From assembly GCA_038330365.1 (NCBI GenBank), contig JBBQNY010000200.1, positions 1 to 5,248 of the forward strand: 5,248 nucleotides of DNA, read 5' to 3'. The notes under the pieces were generated by a model. It was not told the origin of the DNA, ran no database searches, and saw only the letters and a list, made by a program, of their open reading frames with translations. Below, piece after piece: positions 1 to 5,248 of the stretch. The position numbers and the translations under genes are program-made. Source of the stretch: JBBQNY01 sp038330365 (GTDB lineage Bacteria; Pseudomonadota; Gammaproteobacteria; Xanthomonadales; Ahniellaceae). Each line of letters starts with the position of its first letter. Positions within the stretch are counted from its first letter, which is position 1.

Positions 1-1077
1 CGGCTCGTCCTGATCCGCAACCACGAGCAGACGCAGCCGACGGGTGCGTTTGGACCGGAATCGATCTGGTATGACGGCGCTGCGAGCGGCGGCACCACCA
101 CGATCGAATTCGATACTGCCACTCGCCGGGGCGGCATCGCACATCCTTCGCTGTCGGGGACGCTGCAGAACTGCGCCGGCGGAGCAACGCCGTGGGGCAC
201 GTGGCTTAGTTGCGAGGAGTTTGTTGCCGGTAGCGGAGACTATCCGGACGTTCTCAAGCATCCGCATGGCTTCGTGTTCGAAGTCGGTGCCGCGGGCGGG
301 CCGCCGCGGAGACTCGATGCCTGCGGCCTGTTCCGACACGAGGCCGCTGCCGTGCATCAGCCGACCGGTGACGTGTATCTGACAGAGGACCGCACGCCGC
401 AAGCGGGTTTCTATCGCATGCGTCCGGATAAGCCCGGTGACCTCGCACGCGGCGGCACTCTGCAGATGCTCGCGGTCGAAGGCCGTACCGACTTGCGCTC
501 AGGCGTACGCCCGGGCGCTGCTCTGCGTGCCCGCTGGCAGCCGATTGGACATCCGGGCCGCGCCCACTCGCCCGGCACTCGCGACGGCGTGGGTGTGTTG
601 ATGCAGGGTCTGGAGGCAGGCGGCGCAGCATTCACCCGGCTCGAAGGCTGCTTCGCCACGTCCGATGTTGTGTATTTCACGTCCACCGACGGCGGCGATG
701 CGCACGTCGGGCAGGTCTGGGCCTATCGTCCGGCCTCGGAAGAACTCACGTTGCTGTTCCAGGCGCGCGATCGCGAGCAGCTCAACTATCCCGACAATCT
801 CTGCTTCAGTCCGCGCGGCGGGCTCGTACTGTGCGAGGACGGCGATCGGCTGGGCGGACAATATCTGCAGGGCCTGAGCGCCGATCTCGATCTCTTCACC
901 TTTGCGCGCAACCAGGTCGTGCTTGAGTCACCGGTACACGGCCATGTCGGCGATTTTCGCCGTTCGGAGTGGGCGGGCGTATGCTTCTCGCCCGATGGAC
1001 GCTGGCTCTTCGCCAACGTGTTCAATCCCGGATTCACGGTGGCCATAACGGGACCGTGGCGTCGCGGACTCATCTGA
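1..1077 (+). CDS. PhoX/DUF839-family protein, C-terminal part (5' end outside window)
   Basis: The frame is open from base 1 to a TGA at 1075-1077, giving 358 visible residues, so the start codon and any export signal lie upstream. Landmarks typical of the PhoX (DUF839) beta-propeller family, numbered from the first visible codon, are: LIRNHE (4-9), NCAGGATPWGTWLSCEE (57-73), a HGFVFEV stretch (89-95), FRHEAAAV (111-118) followed by GDVYLTEDR (123-131), RLEGC (213-217) with VYFTSTDGG (224-232), GQVWAYRP, YPDNLCFSPRGGLVLCEDG (263-281), FARN, CFSPDGRWLF and the terminal AITGPW. Characterised PhoX enzymes are secreted iron/calcium-dependent alkaline phosphatases of about 600 residues. Many shorter family members of about 450 residues have no proven activity, and this one looks like that shorter type, so phosphatase function is inference. 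Family membership is confident; substrate and localisation cannot be judged without the N terminus. The next gene starts 81 nt downstream on the same strand, but no functional link is evident. Confidence 0.9.
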   Translation, partial: RLVLIRNHEQTQPTGAFGPESIWYDGAASGGTTTIEFDTATRRGGIAHPSLSGTLQNCAGGATPWGTWLSCEEFVAGSGDYPDVLKHPHGFVFEVGAAGGPPRRLDACGLFRHEAAAVHQPTGDVYLTEDRTPQAGFYRMRPDKPGDLARGGTLQMLAVEGRTDLRSGVRPGAALRARWQPIGHPGRAHSPGTRDGVGVLMQGLEAGGAAFTRLEGCFATSDVVYFTSTDGGDAHVGQVWAYRPASEELTLLFQARDREQLNYPDNLCFSPRGGLVLCEDGDRLGGQYLQGLSADLDLFTFARNQVVLESPVHGHVGDFRRSEWAGVCFSPDGRWLFANVFNPGFTVAITGPWRRGLI

Positions 1078-1158
1078 TCGCTAGCGGCACGCGCTGGCCC
1101 GTTCCGGCAGCGTGCGTCGACGCAGACATTTCGTCCTACCCACGACAGGGAAATTGCC

Positions 1159-1554
1159 ATGCCCATGATTCCCAAGGTCACCGCGCTCTTCATCGCGCTG
1201 CACGCGCTGCTGCTGCTGTTCCTGGCATTCCGGGTGGTTGCCGCGCGCCGCGGCTTGCGCATCGGCATCGGTGATGGCGCGCAGGAAATCATGCAACGCC
1301 GCATTCGAGTGCATGGCAATGCAACGGAATATCTGCCGATAGCCCTGCTCGAACTGCTGGCGCTCGAACTGCTCGGGCTGGGTGCCCTGTGGCTCTACGT
1401 TGCCGGCGGCACATTGTTCGTGGCGCGCTGCCTGCACGCCATGGGCCTGTCCGGCTCGTCCGGCACATCCAGCGGCCGTTTCCTCGGCACCCTTCTCACC
1501 TGGCTCGTCATGATCGTCATGGCGGTGACCCTGCTGGTGCTCGCACTGCGCTGA
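1159..1554 (+). CDS. MAPEG-family small integral membrane protein
   Basis: This 131-residue, very hydrophobic protein has four predicted membrane segments at about residues 5-27, 58-76, 78-97 and 108-130. The loop after the first helix carries the family signature RIRVHGNATEYLP (48-60; key residues R48, R50, N54, E57, Y58, P60), and RCLHAMGLS (90-98) matches the second conserved MAPEG block. The family covers eukaryotic microsomal glutathione S-transferases and leukotriene C4 synthase and, in bacteria, short YecN-like proteins of about 130 residues, which this matches in length. Bacterial members sit in the inner membrane. Some have glutathione-dependent transferase or peroxidase activity, but none can be assigned here. 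The ATG at 1159 is chosen because AGGGA (1147-1151) lies 7 nt upstream; a second in-frame ATG at 1165 is less well placed. It could be co-transcribed with the upstream PhoX-like gene (81-nt gap), and no separate promoter is clear. Confidence 0.9.
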   Translation: MPMIPKVTALFIALHALLLLFLAFRVVAARRGLRIGIGDGAQEIMQRRIRVHGNATEYLPIALLELLALELLGLGALWLYVAGGTLFVARCLHAMGLSGSSGTSSGRFLGTLLTWLVMIVMAVTLLVLALR

Positions 1555-1570
1555 CCATCGCATCACCAGA

Positions 1571-1665
1571 TGTCGTGGGTGCGCGCTTGCGCGATGGCGT
1601 CATGGCATATCAACGCGACAAGCACGGACGTGCATGGCGCCATCGCGCGCGAGCGCGCTCCTACA
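1571..1665. repeat. REP/BIME-like inverted doublet, copy 1
   Basis: Two inverted repeat units lie between the MAPEG stop and the tRNA terminator. The reverse unit at 1634-1665 reads, on the minus strand, TGTAGGAGCGCGCT followed by CGCGCGCGATGGCGCCAT. The forward unit at 1571-1603 is a degenerate version keeping GCGCGCTTGCG and CGATGGCGTCAT. They are separated by 30 nt. The 32-nt reverse unit matches 4932-4963 of the same window with a single mismatch, which shows a dispersed repeat rather than chance. Each unit is itself partly palindromic (GCGCGC around a short loop), and the pair could fold into a larger cruciform or hairpin. Such elements are usually mobilised by RAYT-type transposases acting in trans, and none is encoded here. 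It may also protect or end the MAPEG transcript, as no other terminator on that strand is obvious. Confidence 0.8.
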
Positions 1666-1722
1666 AGGGCGTCTGTAGGCTACTTGGGTCGCTCTATCGA
1701 AGGCCTGCACGCCGGAAACCAA

Positions 1723-1745
1723 AAACCCGCCATGCAGGCGGGTTT
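1723..1745 (-). terminator. Rho-independent terminator of the tRNA-Leu unit
   Basis: A perfect 9-bp stem, AAACCCGCC (1723-1731) with GGCGGGTTT (1737-1745), encloses a 5-nt loop. Read on the minus strand the right arm ends in GGGTTTTT, giving a run of five T directly after a GC-rich stem; on the plus strand there are only three T. It lies about 50 nt past the 3' end of the minus-strand tRNA, as expected for a single-gene stable-RNA unit. It might also weakly stop plus-strand transcription from the MAPEG gene. Confidence 0.85.
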
Positions 1746-1794
1746 CAGGAGCCGGACGGATCCGTGAAGGCGCTCCGCGACTCGATTTTGGCAA

Positions 1795-1879
1795 TGGTGC
1801 CCAGGAGAGGACTCGAACCTCCACGGGTCGCCCCGCTAGCACCTGAAGCTAGTGCGTCTACCAATTCCGCCACCTGGGC
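1795..1879 (-). tRNA. tRNA-Leu(CAG)
   Basis: Reading the minus strand from 1879 to 1795 gives an 85-nt class II tRNA. The acceptor stem GCCCAGG pairs perfectly with CCTGGGC, followed by discriminator A and an encoded CCA. The D-arm region has the leucine-type GGCGGAATTGGTAGACGC. The anticodon arm is CTAGC-TTCAGGT-GCTAG, which places CAG at positions 34-36 and decodes CUG. The long variable arm forms CGGG-GCGA-CCCG. The T arm is GGAGG-TTCGAGT-CCTCT with one G-T pair. The D arm and anticodon arm closely resemble E. coli tRNA-Leu(CAG). CUG is the expected major leucine codon in this GC-rich genome, and rnr next door uses it heavily. The gene has its own promoter and terminator and is transcribed away from rnr. 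All arms are intact, with no sign of truncation or of an integrated element at its 3' end. Confidence 0.97.
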
Positions 1880-1912
1880 AATACGCCTTGAGCTTGCGCC
1901 GCAAGGCCGCGC

Positions 1913-1941
1913 ACGATAGCCACGCCTCAGTGGGCTGTCAA
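1913..1941 (-). promoter_or_regulatory. Sigma70-type promoter of tRNA-Leu
   Basis: On the minus strand a consensus -35 hexamer TTGACA (1941-1936) is followed by exactly 17 nt and a -10 hexamer TATCGT (1918-1913, 4 of 6 consensus bases). The start site would fall near 1905-1907, about 26 nt before the mature tRNA. The sequence just after the -10 box, GCGCGGCC, is very GC-rich. GC-rich discriminators are known from stringently controlled (ppGpp-sensitive) stable RNA promoters, so growth-rate control is a reasonable inference. The -35 box lies 52 bp from the rnr start codon, so any rnr promoter must overlap or abut this one. Confidence 0.8.
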
Positions 1942-1993
1942 ATGCCGCCGGCTTCCAGCGCGCCCGCAGCGGTGCTCGCGATACCATCCACCA

Positions 1994-4825
1994 ATGAAAC
2001 CAACCAGCAGAAACACTCCGGGCGGCAAACCTCCAGGCTCCGGCGCCGGGCGCAAGAATTCCACCAAACCGGGGCAAAGTCAGCGCGCACCCAAGTCGGC
2101 AAAACCGGCGACTCCCACTTCCAGGCGCGGCACCGTGAAAGGATCAGGCTCGTCGCCGGCGCCGAAATCCGCACGCAGTGCGGGCGCCGGACGGTCCGGA
2201 CGGGGCAACAAGGCGCCTGCGTCAGCGGCGGCTTCCGCACGCGGGACAAGCAAGTCCCGTGGCCCGGTCAAGGCGGCCCCGTGGCTGCCGGATCTGCCGA
2301 TGGATGCCGACGCCGGACTGCTGCGTGCGCTCGGGCGCAGCAAACGTGGCGACGGCAGTGCAGAGCAAAGGAACAAGCCCGAAGCCACGGCGTCGAACAA
2401 GCCATCGCGCAGGACCGATCCCAGGCAAGCAGGCGGAAGCCGTGGTGACGCGTCGCCGGCACACGGCAGCTCGCGGACTTCCCGGGACGTCGCCGCGCAC
2501 GCTGAGCGCGGAGGCACGCAGCCATCGCGCTCCACTCGCTCCAGCAAGACGCCGCCGCGCATCGAGGACCCGCATTCGGAGCGCGAGGCCGAGCGTTACG
2601 CGGAGCCCATTCCGAGTCGCGAGGCGCTGATCGAGTTCCTCGGATCGAGCGGCGAGCTCATGACCGCGCCGCGACTGGCCGAGTCGCTGGGACTGGAAGC
2701 TCCCGATCGCTTCGAGGCACTTTCGCGCCGGCTCGCGGCCATGTTGCGCGACGGGCAACTGTTGATGAACCGCCGCGGTGGCTACGGTGTCGCGCAGAAG
2801 CTCGACCTCATCCCCGGAGAAGTCATCGCCCATCCCGACGGCTTCGGATTCCTGCGTGCCGATGCGGGTGGCGACGATCTGTTTCTTCCGCCGGGCCAGA
2901 TGCGGCGCGTGCTGCATGGCGACCGCGTTCTTGCCAGCGTCACGGGCGAGGATCGCCGCGGTCGGCGCGAAGGCGCGATCGTGGAAGTCCTGGAACGCCG
3001 CACGACGCGACTGGTGGGTCGCTTCGAAGACAACGACGGCGTGACCCTCGTTGTACCGGACGATCGGCGCATGAGCCGCAGCGTGCTCATCCCACCGCAG
3101 TACAGGAGCAATGCGCGCCAGGGCCAGATCGTCGTCGTCGAGCTCACCAGCCCGCCCTCGGGCGATCGCCCCGCGATCGGGCGTATCGCGAGTGTGCTCG
3201 GCGAGCGGCTCACGGCCTCACTGACGGTGCGCATGGCAATCGAAAGCCACGGGCTGCCCCACGAGTGGCCGCCAGACGTGATCGCGGAGGCAAGTGAAAC
3301 TGCGCCGTCTGTCAGCGCTGCGGACCGGCGCGACCGCGTCGACCTGCGCGATACGCCGCTGGTCACCATCGATGGCGAGGATGCCCGCGACTTCGACGAC
3401 GCTGTCTGGTGCGAAAAGTCGGGCAATGGCTTCCGGCTGATCGTCGCGATCGCCGATGTTTCGCACTATGTGCAGCCGGAGTCGGCGTTGGATCGCGAGG
3501 CGCAGGAACGCGCAACCTCGGTTTATTTTCCCGAGTTTGTGGTGCCGATGCTGCCCGAGGTGCTGTCGAATGGCATCTGCTCGCTCAATCCCGATGTCGA
3601 GCGGCTGTGCATGGTCTGCGATGTGCATGTGGCGAAAGACGGCACGACTTCGCAGGCGAAGTTCTACCCGGCCGTGATGCGCTCGCATGCCCGCCTGACC
3701 TACTCCCAGGTGTGGGCCGCCATCGGCGAGCGCGACAGTGCGACACGCAAGGAACTCGCGCATGTATTGCCGGAACTCGACCGCCTGCACGAGCTCTTCG
3801 GCGTACTCTCCCGCGCTCGTTCCACACGCGGCTCCATCGAGTTCGAGTCGAGCGAGTTCAAGTTCCGGCTTGGAGCCGGCGGCGAGGTTCTAGCGGTCGG
3901 CGCCTACGAGCGCAACGACGCGCACAAACTGATCGAGGAATGCATGATCGCGGCCAACGTCGAGGCCGCGCGCTTCATCGAGCAGTCCGGCATACCGGCC
4001 CCTTTCCGCGTGCATGCGCCGCCGCCGGAAGCCAAGTACGCCGATCTGCTCGAGTATCTGCGCGAGTTCGGATTGCGACTGCCGGCGCTGGCGGATGTGC
4101 GCCCGCTGGACTTCGCGAAGCTGCTGCAACGCGTGCGCGAGCGCCCCGATGCCTCGCTCATCGAATCCGTAGTGCTGCGAAGCATGTCGATGGCGGTGTA
4201 CTCGCCGGAAAACCTCGGGCACTTCGGGCTGGCGCTGGATGCCTACGCGCACTTCACATCGCCCATCCGCCGGTATCCGGACCTGCTGCTGCATCGGGCG
4301 ATCCGGTACGCGATCGCACGCGGAAAACCGGCGAGCTACCGATACTCCGCCAGCGACATGACGCAATTAGCGTCGCACTGCTCGCGCAATGAGCGCCGCG
4401 CGGACGAGGCCGAGCGCGACGTCGATGAGCGCTTCAAGTGCGCCTGGATGGAGAAGCACGTCGGCTCCGAATTCGACGGTGTGATATCCGGCGTGACTTC
4501 GTTCGGACTGTTCGTGGAACTCAAGCCGACGCGCGTTTCGGGTCTGGTGCACATCACGCAATTGCCGAACGATTACTATCATTTCGATGCAAAGCGCCAC
4601 CTGCTCCGCGGTGAGCGTCGGGGCCTCGAATTCCGGATCGGCGAGCCCGTGCGCGTGCAGGTGCTGCGCGCGAGTCTCGAGGATCGCAAGATCGACTTCA
4701 AGCTGGTTGCCGAGGGCAGTTCGGCATCGAAACCGGAATCGAAGCCACAGTTGAAATCCGCGCCGAAGTCGCAGCGACAAGCCGAACCCGCTCCCGCCAG
4801 CCGCCGCAGCAAAAAACGCCGATGA
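1994..4825 (+). CDS. rnr: Ribonuclease R (3'-5' exoribonuclease) with long basic N-terminal extension
   Basis: This 943-residue protein is a cytoplasmic, Mg-dependent processive 3'-to-5' exoribonuclease that degrades structured RNA in rRNA and tRNA quality control, mRNA decay and tmRNA-linked turnover. Domains in order: disordered basic extension (1-190); the conserved EREAERYAEPIPSRE block (196-210) leading into a winged helix (to about 265); two cold-shock domains (about 268-330 and 338-405); RNB catalytic domain (about 448-775); S1 domain (about 822-905); basic tail (906-943). The catalytic motif TIDGEDARDFDDAV (458-471) keeps all aspartates (460, 463, 466, 468, 469, equivalent to E. coli D272-D281). 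Y511 in SVYFP and HFTSPIRRYPDL (753-764) are also intact. E. coli RNase R is 813 residues; nearly all the excess lies in the N-terminal extension. The start at 1994 is the first ATG after the tRNA promoter but has no recognisable Shine-Dalgarno sequence, so a later start is possible. Family and function are very secure; the exact N terminus is less so. Confidence 0.97.
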   Translation: MKPTSRNTPGGKPPGSGAGRKNSTKPGQSQRAPKSAKPATPTSRRGTVKGSGSSPAPKSARSAGAGRSGRGNKAPASAAASARGTSKSRGPVKAAPWLPDLPMDADAGLLRALGRSKRGDGSAEQRNKPEATASNKPSRRTDPRQAGGSRGDASPAHGSSRTSRDVAAHAERGGTQPSRSTRSSKTPPRIEDPHSEREAERYAEPIPSREALIEFLGSSGELMTAPRLAESLGLEAPDRFEALSRRLAAMLRDGQLLMNRRGGYGVAQKLDLIPGEVIAHPDGFGFLRADAGGDDLFLPPGQMRRVLHGDRVLASVTGEDRRGRREGAIVEVLERRTTRLVGRFEDNDGVTLVVPDDRRMSRSVLIPPQYRSNARQGQIVVVELTSPPSGDRPAIGRIASVLGERLTASLTVRMAIESHGLPHEWPPDVIAEASETAPSVSAADRRDRVDLRDTPLVTIDGEDARDFDDAVWCEKSGNGFRLIVAIADVSHYVQPESALDREAQERATSVYFPEFVVPMLPEVLSNGICSLNPDVERLCMVCDVHVAKDGTTSQAKFYPAVMRSHARLTYSQVWAAIGERDSATRKELAHVLPELDRLHELFGVLSRARSTRGSIEFESSEFKFRLGAGGEVLAVGAYERNDAHKLIEECMIAANVEAARFIEQSGIPAPFRVHAPPPEAKYADLLEYLREFGLRLPALADVRPLDFAKLLQRVRERPDASLIESVVLRSMSMAVYSPENLGHFGLALDAYAHFTSPIRRYPDLLLHRAIRYAIARGKPASYRYSASDMTQLASHCSRNERRADEAERDVDERFKCAWMEKHVGSEFDGVISGVTSFGLFVELKPTRVSGLVHITQLPNDYYHFDAKRHLLRGERRGLEFRIGEPVRVQVLRASLEDRKIDFKLVAEGSSASKPESKPQLKSAPKSQRQAEPAPASRRSKKRR

Positions 4826-4931
4826 CGCCGTGCATTGCAACCGGGTCCTGTTACGGCATTGTTGCCACACCAAGATCAGAGCCCGCGCCGTTTCCGGCTG
4901 GTCTCGCAATGCCATGCATGCACCACACCCC

Positions 4932-5025
4932 TGTAGGAGCGCGCTGGCGCGCGATGGCGCCATTCCAGCGCTTGCAGCGCGCTCCGTTGCTTCATGGCAA
5001 TGCCGCACGCACGCTCGCTCCTACA
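4932..5025. repeat. REP/BIME-like inverted doublet, copy 2
   Basis: The forward unit at 4932-4963 (TGTAGGAGCGCGCTGG then CGCGCGATGGCGCCAT) and a diverged reverse unit at 4994-5025 (23 of 32 positions matching) are separated by 30 nt, giving a 94-nt element. Spacing and orientation mirror copy 1 at 1571-1665, whose reverse unit differs from this forward unit at one base in 32. The doublet starts 106 nt after the rnr stop codon, in a stretch (4826-5040) where I find neither a convincing gene nor a U-tract terminator. It may therefore be the 3' boundary of the rnr transcript, as REP elements are in other proteobacteria. The right end provides AGGAG (5025-5029) just upstream of the next open frame. 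Confidence 0.85.
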
Positions 5026-5040
5026 GGAGCAGGCGATCTG

Positions 5041-5248
5041 ATGCTCGAGCGCGGGAACCTCCGGAGAGGTGAACTGCCCGATCCCGGAAAGAAGATCCCG
5101 CCGAGTAAGTTCACGTTTTGGTGTGGGATGAGGGCGACTGCTGGCGCGGAGGCGCAATACATGCCCGCCCCGCACAGCGCGAGAGAATCATCCGCCGGTG
5201 CCACTGTTGGCTTTGGATGGGACATCGGTCGTCAATCTTTGCGTGGAC
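5041..5248 (+). CDS. Possible partial CDS, pesticin/T4-lysozyme-like muramidase motif (3' end outside window)
   Basis: An ATG at 5041, with AGGAG 11 nt upstream (5025-5029), opens a frame of 69 codons with no stop before the window edge. The visible part has a basic N terminus, then IPPSKFTFWCGM (19-30), then AGAEAQYMPAP (34-44), and near the end ATVGFGWDIGRQS (54-66). T55-x-G-x-G-x-D61-x-G63 resembles the TIGxGxDxG motif of pesticin-type, lysozyme-like muramidases, where a Thr and an Asp six residues apart are catalytic. That assignment comes from memory of the family and is tentative. The catalytic Glu is unclear: E37 is a candidate but sits closer to the Thr than expected, while the better-spaced position 31 is Arg. 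Third-position GC is lower than in rnr, so this could be acquired, decaying or non-coding. The same frame is open further upstream, from an ATG at 4822 overlapping the rnr stop as ATGA. That longer version would run through the REP doublet and looks unlike protein, so 5041 is preferred. Confidence 0.4.
   Translation, partial: MLERGNLRRGELPDPGKKIPPSKFTFWCGMRATAGAEAQYMPAPHSARESSAGATVGFGWDIGRQSLRG

Noticed and set aside
1081..1119. Imperfect hairpin between the PhoX-like gene and the MAPEG gene (GCAcgCGCT with AGCGTGC)
   Set aside because: The stem is interrupted and has no following T-run, so it cannot be called a terminator or attenuator.
3409..4392. A 327-codon plus-strand open frame inside rnr
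   Set aside because: It lies wholly within the RNB-domain coding region in another frame, is extremely Arg/Ala-rich, and shows no recognisable domain; it is a high-GC shadow frame.
4855..4866. Small hairpin GGCA-TTGT-TGCC after rnr as a terminator
   Set aside because: The stem is only 4 bp with no T-run after it, so it is too weak to support termination.
5053..5075. GAACCTCC and GAGAGG segments resembling pieces of the tRNA-Leu T arm, possibly an attachment-site duplicate
   Set aside because: The pieces are in a different order and spacing from the tRNA, and no integrase or continuous tRNA 3'-end duplication is present.
4876..5225. Minus-strand open frames of 77 and 99 codons downstream of rnr
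   Set aside because: Both run through part or all of the REP doublet, show low-complexity repeat-derived translations and match no family I recognise.
1..5248. CRISPR array, transposase, defence or secretion system genes
   Set aside because: No regularly spaced direct repeats, no transposase-like protein and no defence or secretion domains are visible in any plausible frame, apart from the tentative muramidase motif at the right edge.

Overview
The window is GC-rich bacterial chromosome. The best fit is a gammaproteobacterium of the Xanthomonadales/Lysobacterales type. This rests on a proteobacterial RNase R, a tRNA-Leu(CAG) with encoded CCA and a sigma70-type promoter, and REP-like repeats with TGTAGGAGCGCGCT cores of a kind common in that order. 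The taxonomic call is inference, because no search could be run.

Layout. (1) Positions 1-1077 hold the C-terminal ~358 residues of a PhoX/DUF839-family protein whose start lies outside the window. (2) A small four-helix MAPEG-family membrane protein follows at 1159-1554 on the same strand. (3) Positions 1571-1665 hold a REP/BIME-like inverted doublet. (4) A minus-strand tRNA-Leu(CAG) unit comes next: promoter 1913-1941, gene 1795-1879, rho-independent terminator 1723-1745. (5) Divergent from the tRNA, rnr (1994-4825) encodes a complete RNase R with an unusually long basic N-terminal extension. (6) Positions 4826-5040 hold no convincing gene but carry a second REP doublet with almost the same geometry as the first. 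(7) From 5041 a reading frame stays open to the window edge. It carries a T-x-G-x-G-x-D-x-G motif reminiscent of pesticin/T4-lysozyme-like muramidases, and this call is tentative.

How the genes relate. The tRNA gene and rnr share a short divergent intergenic region. RNase R degrades structured RNA, including defective tRNA and rRNA, but the adjacency alone does not show a functional link. The PhoX-like and MAPEG genes are probably unrelated metabolic or envelope genes. The usual gammaproteobacterial partner of rnr, rlmB, does not appear within 423 nt downstream, where repeats and the possible cell-wall-hydrolase-like frame sit instead.

Most of the window is ordinary housekeeping sequence, and I see no defence island, CRISPR array or transposase. 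The points most worth checking are the matched REP doublets, the RNase R extension with its buried hydrophobic motif, and the truncated frame at the right edge.
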